In this document: positions 36,198-57,369 of the stretch, in pieces
How the letters are laid out: each line of letters starts with the position of its first letter
Position numbering within the stretch: position 1 is the first letter of the stretch
Translations under genes and position numbers: made by a program
The notes under the pieces: model-generated
Seen by the model: only the letters and a program-made list of their open reading frames with translations
What the model was told of the DNA's origin: nothing
Database searches by the model: none
Assembly (NCBI GenBank): GCA_004335635.1
Contig: QAXH01006692.1
Span: forward strand, 29,054-93,053
Length of the DNA: 64,000 bases
Reading direction: 5' to 3'
Source: Chloromonas sp. AAM2
Taxonomy: Eukaryota > Chlorophyta > Chlorophyceae > Chlamydomonadales > Chlamydomonadaceae

Positions 36198-36455
36198 TCA
36201 CATGCTACAGTTGCATTGCGTCTCAGCTGCTGAGATAATGTCACTGCCTAGCGCCAGACGGCATGTTACAAGTCCTCGTCCCGTACGCTCACAAAAAACG
36301 CAACTGGCTCGGAACTTGCGGCTGAGGAGTAACTTGTTAATGCGTTCAAGGTAAATCGTCTGCTCGCGAGAACAAGGTTTGTCTTGGTGTCCCCGCGGCC
36401 GAAGCTCAACACCGAATGCAGCGAGATTACTGAACCCTCCTAACACTACGGTCAT
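36198..36455 (-). CDS. Unknown 85-residue open frame upstream of ODA8
   Basis: It reads MTVVLGGFSNLAAFGVELRP, a basic middle, then a Cys-containing part CVFCERTGRGLVTC. There is no recognised family and no visible splice partner. Codon use is more AT-rich than its neighbours. It could be chance. Confidence 0.2.
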   Translation of the reverse strand: MTVVLGGFSNLAAFGVELRPRGHQDKPCSREQTIYLERINKLLLSRKFRASCVFCERTGRGLVTCRLALGSDIISAAETQCNCSM

Positions 36456-36879
36456 ACAACTCCTTCGGGCAACGCTGGGGTCACCTGCGACTGCGGTTTA
36501 AAGTGCAAGCTGGGCGGTTGAACATTGAATTCAATTCTGCAGAATTCAGTTCTGCGGATCTTGTACAACACTGATAACATGATCAGCCCTCATCCTTCTG
36601 TTGATGTGAATCCGCTGCATGCAAACACTCCTGGAAAGCAACATCATCGCGCCTGGATTCTGCGACTTCCACACGTTGAGCCCTGACTTAGGTACTGTTC
36701 TGGGCAAGTCACTCAGCGTGCGCAAGCTCAGCCTCTTGCTGGCGCTGGTGCAGCCATGACGTGGCGTAGCCCACACATGGGACTGCACAGGGGCTGTGAC
36801 AGCAGGCGAGGTGTGTTGCATGTGAGACACGCTCAGTGGCTGTGGTGCCTCTTACGCTTTCGACTCGGATCATCATCAT

Positions 36880-37412
36880 CCTCCTCATCCTCCTCATTAC
36901 ATGGCTTATCATGGTTCAACCCAGCGAACTGTGTCCCTTCCTAAGAATCTTTAGGAAGGAAGGACAGCTCCCAACCGCACCTGAGCCGTGGATCACAAAA
37001 TGTGCCCTTCCCATACCGGCCAACACTGTCGCAAGTCCAAAGAGTGTGTGGCCGAGGGGGGGCCGAGGGGGCATAAGCATTGTGAATTGCTTTTTCAGCC
37101 TTTAAAACCCCCGCGGCGATCTCGGGTTGGAGTCCCTCCCCCTCTTGTGAATTTTGTACAACTTTGTACGTCTCGCTCTGATTCTGTAAGTGTCACCTGT
37201 CAAGTGCATTGAAACTAGGTACTACGAAAGTGCCTGCTGCTCACGAAAATCTACTCAGGACAAGTATTGACCGCCACGTGACGTCACAACGTAAGAAAAG
37301 GACGTTTCTTAACCTACCAAATTGACGTCAGAGTGAGATTAACACTTGTGCATTGGAGGTCACTGCTACAGTCATCATCATCATCATTACATGGCTTTTC
37401 ATGGTTCAACCC
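36880..37412 (+). repeat. Pair of ATCATCATC...CATGGCTTTTCATGGTTCAACCC repeats
   Basis: CATGGCTTATCATGGTTCAA at 36900-36919 and CATGGCTTTTCATGGTTCAA at 37389-37408, each preceded by CAT/ATC-rich sequence. The second is preceded by GACGTCAGAGTGAG, a word that recurs at 51090. No gene is seen between 36456 and 37687. Confidence 0.5.
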
Positions 37413-37687
37413 ACGGTACTGCAGCTGGACACAATATCTCTCCAAGAATTACGCGCCTGACAATCGTTAAGCCAAGAAAGGTCACTGGTAGCAGGGTGCA
37501 TAGTACGAATGTCATCACTGGCAACACGGTTCCAAGTCGAGAGTGGGGCACCCCTGCCTCTCCTTGCTACAGCCTGCTGGCCCTGTGGAGCTGGAACGGT
37601 TGCAAAAAGCAAACGTTTGACGCTGGAAGTGTCAGGAATGCGTCCCATGTGGCCTAGCTGCTGCTACTGCTACAGTGTCGCAGCAAA

Positions 37688-38459
37688 TTACCCATGCTGG
37701 GCCCACCGCAGCATGTCCATCAGCATGAGCACAACCTCTACATGGCCATACTCAGAAGCTTCTCTCAGTGCTGCGCCATCCCCCGCATGGACATCAGCAC
37801 CATGGTCAAGCAGCACACGCACCACCTCTGCATGGCCATTTGCAGCAGCATCTATCAGTGCTGCGCCATCCTCTGCATGGACATCAGCACCATGGTCCAG
37901 CAGCACACGCACCACCTCTGCATGGCCATTTCCAGCAGCATATCTCAATGCAAACTCATCGAGCGCATGGACATCAGCACCATGGTCCAGCAGCATATGC
38001 ACCGTCCGCGCATGGCCATGCTCAGAAGCATTCCTGAGTGCTCCATCATATCGCACATGGACATCAGCACCATGGTCCAACAGCACACACACCGCCTCTG
38101 CGCGGCCATACTCAGCAGCATCTATCAGTGCTGCGCCATCCCCCGCATGGACATCAGCACCATGGTCCAGCAGTATACGCGTCACATCTGCATGGCCATG
38201 AAGGGCAGCACGTCTCAGTGCTGCATCAGCACCAGCATGGACACCGGCACCACAACTCACAAGGACTTGGGCAGCGCCGGCCATGCCATGTCTGGCTGCA
38301 CGCAGCAACGCTGCATCCAAACCGCCATGGCGTACGGTGAGCCAGGTGGCCAACTGCTGTGTCGGCCGCTATGGCCTGGAACGCACGCAACCAACCCTTG
38401 CAAACCGGTCCTACGATGCCTGCATTGGCCATGATCTGCGCAAGGACGTTTTCCGGCAT
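37688..38459 (-). CDS. F-box-like/ankyrin-repeat protein with a frame break
   Basis: The ankyrin part (minus frame 38353-37688) has seven consecutive units of 30 residues, for example ALIDAAANGHAEVVRVLLDH then GADVHAGDG; the last unit is truncated before a stop. Another frame, from ATG 38459, begins MPENVLAQIMANAGIVGPVC and KGWLRAFQAIAAD, resembling an F-box, and runs to 38226. The two frames are offset, and would join if one shift occurred between about 38400 and 38340. No intron with GT-AG ends fits well there. It may be a frameshifted gene, an assembly indel, or two overlapping remnants. If intact it would be a substrate adaptor for ubiquitin ligases. The 90-bp repeats are very similar at DNA level, suggesting recent expansion or conversion. 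Confidence 0.6.
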
Positions 38460-38736
38460 TTGACAAGCCAGCTCGTGCCATGACCCGCCAGGTTCATAGC
38501 CTGGATACTCTTATGGGCAACCTCAAGAGAGATGGAGCGATCAAAGATAGGCGGTGAGCGTATCCTGCACATGCATAGGGAAGCCTTGTTGCGGATGAAC
38601 GGCAGTGAGCAGAGAACATCGCAATCCTCGTGTTACCTCATCAATGGTCTGCCTCAAGTTCTTCATTGGTCGCGCCGTTGAATCAACTGCCGCTCTGCAA
38701 GGTCGCAGACGAGTTCTTCTACAACATAGGCAACGC

Positions 38737-38762
38737 AGGATCCTGGATAACAGGATCCTGTG
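38737..38762. repeat. Doubled 10-bp palindrome CAGGATCCTG
   Basis: CAGGATCCTG at 38737-38746 and again at 38753-38762, separated by GATAAC. Confidence 0.7.
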
Positions 38763-38882
38763 TACCCGCAAATTGACAGCTGCTGAAGCACGTGCCAGTG
38801 TCTTACATGGATTAGGCCGCCTTATGCAAAGTAGCGCGACTCTTCAATACAATCCTGTAAAGTGGACTTGCACCACTCGGAG

Positions 38883-39017
38883 CGATAAAAAAAAGAAGTT
38901 TGCCAGTTCTGGGACAGTTCTTGTGTGAATAGGTGTGTAATACCGCCAGGAACCTTTGTGTGTCAGTAAAACATGTATATGTGCGTGTGTGTGAACCGCA
39001 CATGGGGTGAACAGCGG
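38883..39017 (-). repeat. Dispersed short repeat element, truncated by gap
   Basis: An oligo-A run, then GAAGTTTGCCAGTTCTGGGA and on to the edge of the N gap at CACATGGGGTGAACAGCGG. It is the reverse complement of 30840-30973 with few changes. Confidence 0.75.
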
Positions 39018-39480
39018 NNNNNNNNNNNNNNNNNNNNNNNNNNNNNNNNNNNNNNNNNNNNNNNNNNNNNNNNNNNNNNNNNNNNNNNNNNNNNNNNNNN
39101 NNNNNNNNNNNNNNNNNNNNNNNNNNNNNNNNNNNNNNNNNNNNNNNNNNNNNNNNNNNNNNNNNNNNNNNNNNNNNNNNNNNNNNNNNNNNNNNNNNNN
39201 NNNNNNNNNNNNNNNNNNNNNNNNNNNNNNNNNNNNNNNNNNNNNNNNNNNNNNNNNNNNNNNNNNNNNNNNNNNNNNNNNNNNNNNNNNNNNNNNNNNN
39301 NNNNNNNNNNNNNNNNNNNNNNNNNNNNNNNNNNNNNNNNNNNNNNNNNNNNNNNNNNNNNNNNNNNNNNNNNNNNNNNNNNNNNNNNNNNNNNNNNNNN
39401 NNNNNNNNNNNNNNNNNNNNNNNNNNNNNNNNNNNNNNNNNNNNNNNNNNNNNNNNNNNNNNNNNNNNNNNNNNNNNNNN
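39018..39480. other. Assembly gap (463 N)
   Basis: It hides the centre of a repeat-bounded region; the flanks suggest a mobile element. Confidence 0.95.
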
Positions 39481-39557
39481 TCTTCTGTTGCTTCGTTTGA
39501 CATAGTGGGTCTCTTCTTCTTCGTCGAGGCGCCGTTGGATGACGCAGGTGGTGCCAT
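39481..39557 (-). CDS. 5' fragment of a gene running into the gap
   Basis: On the minus strand a frame opens with ATG at 39557: MAPPASSNGASTKKKRPTMS, then NEATE and the gap. The KKKRP run could be a nuclear localisation signal. It may be the start of an element-encoded protein, since the flanks (38883-39017 and 39915-39940) carry inverted copies of the same end motif. Too short to identify. Confidence 0.3.
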
Positions 39558-39717
39558 TCTTGTTATGCAGGTCAGTGCGTGTGTTACCTAAGTGGTGACC
39601 TCACTGTCATCTTGTGAACCACCCAAATTTCCTGCACTTGGTCCAGGTTAATTTATGTATTGTAAGAGTAGCGGCATAGGGAGACGTGACTTTGCAAGCA
39701 TGGCTAATGAGCCCTAC

Positions 39718-40814
39718 AGTGTAACATGCTAAGTCCTGAGTCCTGCTTTGTGTGCTTGTAAAGGGCAATGTTCCAACTGTCCAAGACACATGTCCCAGTA
39801 TTGACAAGTCGCCACCGCCTACCAACATGCACCATCAGCACCATTCAGTGCCAGATGACGCTGGTCCATCACCAGATATACACACAGTACAACCAGTCAC
39901 ACTACCACAAGTGAAACTGTCCCAGAACTGGCAAACTTCTCTGAAGGGACAGTCTAGCATAACATTGTCAGCAACTGGGACGCAGCACTGTAGCTGCTCA
40001 CTGACAACACCTGGCTTGGCTGATTGCTGCTCATCAAGCACCGCTCTTTCTCACCCCGCTAATTGTGACCGTGAGACCGTGGAAGCGCAGCATATTAAGA
40101 ACACCGTTCCGTAGCAAGGCCTAACAGCAAGCATTGAGGCTGATTGAGTGGCACACAAGCTTCGGTTTTTGAAAGGAAGTTCGCAAGCACAACTGCAAGA
40201 TGGCATCAGGATTTCGGACCTTCACACTTGTGACCGACAGGAGTGATGGCAAAAAAAAGTAGTTTGCCAGTTCTGGGACAATGCCTGTGGGGTGTGATTG
40301 AGATGTTGATGATGTGTGGTGACGTGTGTTGTGTGAGCCTGGGATGTGGTGAGGTGCAACATGTCGGTAGACGACAGTGGCGACGGGTTGGGGCTAGAGA
40401 CACGCTTGGTGTTGAAGATCAATGATTCATGTGTCGTCAGAGTTGCTTCAGAGTGAGAGAAACGCTTGTGACCTGTCAAATCCGTGGCCATATATGGACA
40501 CCGTCGCTCCCTGCTTGTCCTCTTCGCCCTGGAGGACCTCGGCTGGCTTGGAGGGCGTTGGTGAGTGGGAGTCTTTATGCCTTGAACAGCAGTCGGCCTC
40601 GCGCAAATCACATTTCGTCATCACCACATCACATTCCATTCTGCATTGCAGGGCACGATTGTACAAGGTGTGGAGCCGTCTCCACAATCTCCGTGTACTG
40701 TGCGTTATTTGATACTGAATGGTGGTGCTGGTGCATGCTGGTAGGTGGTGGCGATTGTCAACACTGGGACATGTGTCTTGGACAGTTCAGCCTCCATGAC
40801 TCACATGTTACACT
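39718..40814. mobile_element. Foldback-type element with imperfect inverted arms
   Basis: The arm at 39774-39851 (AACTGTCCAAGACACATGTC onward) is the reverse complement of 40712-40789 over about 78 bp with roughly one mismatch in ten. The word AGTGTAACATG at 39718 and its complement near 40804 may extend the arms. Nested inside are inverted copies of the dispersed end motif at 39917-39938 (plus) and 40260-40281 (minus). No transposase is seen between the arms. Confidence 0.5.
40430..40690 (+). repeat. Dispersed repeat with GGCGTTGGTGAGTG core
   Basis: GAGTGAGAGAAACGCTTGTG, ACCTGTCAAATCCGTGGCC and GGGCGTTGGTGAGTG recur in part at 51088-51170 and 56020-56056. GTTGGTGAGTG resembles a 5' splice site and TGCATTGCAGGGCACG (about 40643) a 3' splice site, so it may derive from a spliced gene. 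Confidence 0.5.
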
Positions 40815-41186
40815 TTTCAGCATGCTGTTGCAATTTTTTCCCACATTGTCGGTGTGAATCAAGTAGTGCGGTAAGTGAACTCTGGTTCCGCAAGCCGTTG
40901 AGCTGATAGTTTGAGTTGAAACTCGAACCACCTGCCAGCATACAGCTACTCACCACGGTTCTCGTGGCCATCTCAAACTCGCTAGCAGGCGAAAGTTTAC
41001 AAGCACCCTCCAACGAGAGGATGACGAATGCAGAGGCGTGTTGAAAACCAACAGCAAATGATTCAAACAATGAACTTGTTGGGCTGGGGATAACACTGAT
41101 TGGTGGGACGGCTCAGCGACCTGTTTGATGACCTTTTGACGACATGCCGTGATGAAACAGTGGCACACTTGACCCTGATAATAACA

Positions 41187-41404
41187 TGGGCGTCTGGCCA
41201 AGTCGCTGGCATGGGGGCAGATCCCAGCCAGACTCTAACTGACCGCCCATTGGTGCTGGGGAAACTCTCGCTGATAGATAGCAGACACGTTGAACCTTTG
41301 GGCGAGTCACACCCAACGCTATCAGAGACAGAGGAGTACCGACATAATAACATGCCAGACGCCCAGTGGGCGTCTGGCCAAGTCGCTGACATGGGGGCAG
41401 ATCA
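41187..41404 (+). repeat. Direct duplication of a 36-bp segment
   Basis: GGCGTCTGGCCAAGTCGCTG, then GCATGGGGGCAGATC at 41188-41223, and again at 41367-41402 with one change. Confidence 0.75.
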
Positions 41405-41513
41405 CAAGAGGGGAGGGATTCCAATCCGTCCAACCTACATGTGAAGGGGATTGCGACACACCATGATAGTAGTGGTGGTGGGCAACCCCTCGAGGTGCTA
41501 TCCTGTCCGCAAA
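41405..41513 (-). mobile_element. Second copy of the SINE-like element
   Basis: It aligns by eye with 31280-31387 at about nine bases in ten, including ATTGCGACACACCA and CAACCCCTCGAGGTGCTATCC. No flanking direct repeat is obvious. A decayed third copy may lie at 11245-11275 (CCAACCACCACTACTGT). Confidence 0.6.
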
Positions 41514-41904
41514 ATTGGCAAGTGCAATAACACACGTGACACTCTGCCTGGCAAGGCTGTTGATATTCCAAACAATCTCTTCCATAGATGGCAGGCACAC
41601 ACGAGCTGCAGCAGTCACACAAGGCACGGCGATCAAATGACAAGCCTGTCATAGTGTGACTGCTAGTAGGACTATCAGTAGCTTATGATAGGCTAGTCAT
41701 GGTCCGGTGCAGTTCATTTGCAGGGAGCAAGAAGACGAGCCTGGCAACATGGCTAAAAATGACACAACTGTGCCTGTAAACTTCGGTAAAGTACTTGCTC
41801 TGGCGGCAGTCAGACAGGATTGGGCCGGGAGAGAAGGGCGTGATGTTATCAGCTGTCAGGCAGTGCTTGAAGGATGAATCCTACACAAATGGCCAGTGCC
41901 GCGC

Positions 41905-52843
<10,939 letters not shown>

Positions 52844-53527
52844 GGCGACAGGTACTCCGGCACCGCAGTTGCAACCTTAATACAGTCGGCACCAACTTAC
52901 AGCTGGCAAGGTTGACAGAACGCAAATGCAAGCGAATTTGGCCGCCGGCCAACCGCCGAAATCCGACAAGTGTCGTCCAAGGTCGTCAGGTCAAGGTTGA
53001 CTAGCCTGGCAGCTGTCACAAATGCCCAGCGGCTTCAAAATCCTTGCAAGGGACTCCCACTTATGATCCAGGCAGGAGAAACGTGACAAACGTGCATGAG
53101 GTGCTGCATGACTTTCCATGCTACCGTCTCTCTCGTGGCAGGACGGCATCGTGAGACTGTCACTGAATTCCTTACACAGACATTGGCTGGACTCTGAAGC
53201 AATTGCGAGTGACGGAAATTTTTCATGCGGTCCAGATGCGGCTGGTGTTGACTTTGACTGACACTGAATCTGTGCCAGTTACAAAAATGACGGAAACCTG
53301 CAGCTCAGTGTCCACTTTTCCAGTGCCAAAGCATGCAGGCCGTCTAAGAAAATCACAATGCGCGAGTTTCGGCAAAACTAAGACTTTGGGCTAACTCCTC
53401 TTTTTGTGATGCTACGAGGCTACACCAGAGATCAACAAGTGCGAAGTGCTACAAAACTGGATTACTTTGCTAACGTATCTGCAGTCTAGTATCGCTGCAA
53501 CTACCACAATAGACTAAAGCCCACTGC

Positions 53528-56500
53528 TCATTTCGCTGCAGCAGCAGCAGGAGCAGCAGAAGCAGAAGCAGCCGGAATGGCTACAGGCCTGAAACCAGCC
53601 TTCTCTGCATCCTTTTCATTGCAAAAGTAAGCCTCTCCTTTCTCCGGCTCCACCAACACCTGTGTGTAGTTAGAACCACCTGCAGGCAGTGATGAACACA
53701 CTCGTGCTTCATCATCACGTCACAAGCTGTACAGGTCGCCTGACTGCTGCAATGCTTTGGCGTCCATTGGTCATAATGTGCATTGACGATCAACCATTGA
53801 CTGTTTTCCGTGCTGGACGTTGCCTGGTTCTGTTGACCGTCAATGGACCTGCACTCTGCCACCCTCAAATAGCCCACAGGCCCTTCTTCGCTCGCCACAC
53901 ACCTGGCATATGGTAGATCTTGACGCCCTTGCTGTTGATGTTCCCCTTGATGGGCAGCACACCCTTGCCACAGACCTCAGGCAGCGCCTGGGCCACGCTA
54001 GCGGCTGGTGTGCGACCGGTTGGGGGTGCCGGGGGCGCTGAGAAGGGTGTGGGCATGATAGGCGGCAGAGGTGGGTTGGGGACGCCAGCCTTCTGGTCCT
54101 TGCGCCACTGCAGGTAGCACAACCGGCACAGCGCAACTTTGTCTGCTGAGAAGCCATAGCCGTATGCAGGAGGCACATGTACTGGTGCAGCCATTGGGCA
54201 TTGGATTTGGTGGCTTGTACATTCTGCAAGCTGTCCAGCATACACGAACTTGTCAGGAGCACGTCGGGGCAACACACGTCAGGCCAGGCATACACATGTT
54301 GGATCACACACGAGTTTGCTGCAGGGGGCCTGAGACTGTTTGTTCATGTTTTTGTTGGGATCTGATTGTGTCTTGTGCGCCGGTGTAAACTGCTGTCATA
54401 TAATACAGGGGCAGGCATATGCAACGTAATACCTGAGCTGGGTACTCAGGGATGGCATGCATAAACATGCAAAGTATTTGGCAAAGAGTTCTTCGAAGTT
54501 CCTACGCGTTGAGTCTCTATCTCTACCATCTACAGGCACAGCAGTCATACCTGAGCTGGGTACGTGAAGGTGCCCGCCCAGATGCCCTTGCGCGCCGCCT
54601 TGGCCGCGTCCTCCGCAGGGATGTAATCCTTGCCATACTCCCTGCAAGGGCATCGCACATCAGTGCAACCTCGCTACAGTCACAAGACACACAGTGACAA
54701 TTCAATGCAGAACATCTAGTGCGAAATGCCAAGGCGCTTGCGTCAGATGCATGGGGCATGGAGCACATGCCTGTTTGCCTAACAATCTGCTGCAGTATGA
54801 ATCGATGAGTAGTGCACCTTGTTGTGTTTGCCTGTGCCGCCTGGCGGCATCAGCACACCTATACCTGATCAGTCGGTGCATCAGAAGACTGTTGTACTGC
54901 ATTGGGCTGTTGCACCCCACTGTTGTACTGCCTTGGGCTGTTGTACTACACTGTTGCTCTCACCTGTACGCTACTGCTAAGCCGTTGTCCACCAGCCACT
55001 GGTTGAGGTCCTGCGAGCCCATGATGGACTCCAGGCTGCACACCGCCACAACCCGCCCGTACTGATCACGGTTTCGAGCCTTGCAGGTGACAGTCTGTGC
55101 AGGACAGCACCTCATCATGATAGTCACCTGACGATTGACCCGATGTAGATGCTATTCCTGATCATATGCCTTGTATGACAGTCAGGGATCGACAATGACT
55201 TTTCGTCTCACACCATTCTGAATCCTCGGGCACGGCTCTTTGCATTGCATCGGGATTTCAAATTATCATCATTGAATGGCATGCAAGAACTACCGGGAAC
55301 ACCGAAGAACTATGAATTATGAACTACGGGCTGGTTTATATCAGAAATTGATTGGATTGTCGAACTATGATGACACTTTCAACCACGTTTGCTGAGGTGG
55401 CACAGGGTGCAAGCCTTCACAATGACATGCATCGGGAGATCCGCTGGAGGTGCCGCGGAACATCAGGTGAAAGCGGTGCCGAGTGCATCTGCACCACACC
55501 ACTGCCATGAATGCAAGCCTTGAGATCACAGGAACGTCCCGGTGGCTGGATCACTGCCAAGGTGCCAAGAATTGTTTTTGGCCAGGAGCATGGGAGCGGT
55601 TCAACAAGTGTACTGCCAACATGCTTCCCATCCTGGACAACATGGATGGTTTTTTCCCCCCTAAAATTTCATACCACCCTGGCCACCCTGGAGCCACACA
55701 ACACACAAGCAACAAGCAGGTGCAAAGGCAAACAAAACACAAACGTCTAGGCGTGCCAGCAGCGGCAAAAAACAAAAAACGCCGGAAAAGTTTTCCCCTT
55801 CCTGGACAACATGGATATCTGGACCACGTGGCTTACCTGGTTGCCAACCTTCTGTGATAGGGCATCCTTGGATACCAGCCCGCAAGCATAAGGAGCACCC
55901 TGCACAAAACGACAGTCGATCCACCGCCTGTGATTTCTACTGTTCATGGACACTGTGTGATGTGAATGTTAGCCTGCGTTCTGCGTTCCTCTGTTCTTCC
56001 TCTTCCCCGGAGGACGTTGTTCGCTGGAGTTGTTTGGGCGTTGGTGAGTGCCAATCATGCCTAGCATCGAGCACCCTAAGCACGAGCCTCGCTCACTGAA
56101 ATCCCTACTACGTATGAAAGGCCCATCTGGTGCCTTGCGGGCTGTAAGTGTTTGGCGCACAAGCAATTGTAGTGGAAAAGACTCACTTGGCCGTTCATAC
56201 ACTCCTGAGCCTTTTCTGGGGCGTCCACCTGCACATGGACACATGTCCAGGAAAAGTTGGATGGAAGGAAGCCAAGAGACTTGATGTGCATTCAGGCCAG
56301 CGTCTTACAGAGGTACATGCTGAAGATGAGAATTAAGGCTCGTGTATGCTCTGGTGCTTGCACGTCCAACTTAAATTTGCACTCACGCCAAACAAGCGGA
56401 AACGTTGATCTCCAATGACCATTGTGTCTCCATCAACCACTCTGGCTGGCCCAACCCAAGTGTCTTGCTGAGCCAGCGCCGGGGCGGGTTGTAGAAAGAG

Positions 56501-56767
56501 AAGGGCTGCCAACATCAGTGTAGGCAGCATGGGCATCATGGGTTTTAAAGTTGAGATGGGTGGATCTGGTTGGCAAGCAGGTACTGAGGTGTCTCGCGCC
56601 TCAACATGTGCGCCTTGCTGGTTTCTGATGTGTATGGCAATGTGCTGGTTGTTGAAGGCTTGCACAGCCACAGGGCGAGTGGGTGTTACATGGCAGAAAG
56701 AGCGGAGGGTAGGGTACGACTGAATGTGCAGCTTTGCATGGCGTGCTGTGCAGGGTTGGAATTGCAT
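53528..56767 (-). CDS. Secreted/lumenal thermonuclease (SNase-like) with bacterial-type C-terminal domain
   Basis: Predicted calcium-dependent nuclease of the staphylococcal nuclease family. Seven exons join in phase: 56767-56387, 56228-56187, 55899-55837, 55094-54964, 54641-54551, 54107-53903, 53679-53528, giving 354 residues. About 80 N-terminal residues precede a hydrophobic stretch PTLMLAALLFLQPAPALAQQ with an ALA-QQ cleavage-like site: a bipartite, thylakoid-lumen-style signal, though secretion is possible if translation starts later. The SNase core reads ARVVDGDTMVIGDQRFRLFG and, across the splice, VDAPEKAQECMNGQ, then TCKARNRDQYGRVVAVC, QDLNQWLVDNGLAVAYREYG and ARKGIWAGTF. The conserved Arg and Asp/Glu positions are present. 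After a Pro-rich linker the C-terminus has PIKGNINSKGVKIYHMPGGS and GEAYFCNEKDAEKAGFR, the small domain usual in bacterial thermonucleases, suggesting bacterial ancestry. It ends in an Ala-rich tail. Confidence 0.88.
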
Positions 56768-57369
56768 CGCCAATCACTCGAACCCAGCAGTTCGCATGCA
56801 AGAGAAATTCAGCCACAAATGCGACCACGAAGCGTATCGACACTCGCTTTCAGTCATCCTTCACGCATACTGGAAAAGCGTTTTTCCGTTCTGGGGCGGA
56901 TGTGGCCTGCCTACCCTTTCCATTTAGCACATACTCCGTTTACAAGCGCTCACACGCACGAACACCTAAACTTGAAAGACGAGCCATAATCCCCAAGTCA
57001 GCTCCTGGTAGTAACCTGACAGTAAGCCGATGGCCTTTGGCTTGTTCAAGGTCCTGTCGTCGCCCTCCTTGCCAGCACTGCGGGGACCAATCGCTCAGCA
57101 ATTAGCTAGAGGATCTTTCGACATGGGCGTGCCCAGGTGAGGCCTGCCGATGACAAAGAGGTTATTACCAGGCCAGCTCCGCTAAAGGTCCGTAAAGGTT
57201 TTGTCATCGGAATCGCGTGGCAGGAGCTAATGGTGAAACGCTTCACAAGCGAGAGCACGGCGACTGCATTGCCACAGCAGTTGGCACCTTATAATTACAA
57301 CACGCTTGCATCCCCCCCCCCACACTTATCAGCCGCTGATAGTGTCATCACAGATACACCACGACCTCG
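56768..57369. other. Divergent spacer between nuclease and unknown gene A
   Basis: No recognisable exon. A run of ten C lies at 57311-57320. Confidence 0.4.

Noticed and set aside
36546..36830. Minus-strand open frame with SASKRLSLRTLSDLPRT
   Set aside because: No homology, no splice continuity; overlaps the dispersed repeat pair.
41750..41878. Plus-strand 42-residue frame MAKNDTTVPVNFGKVLALAA
   Set aside because: It is short, lacks a family or splice partner and lies in the 3' flank of gyrase B. Left as chance.
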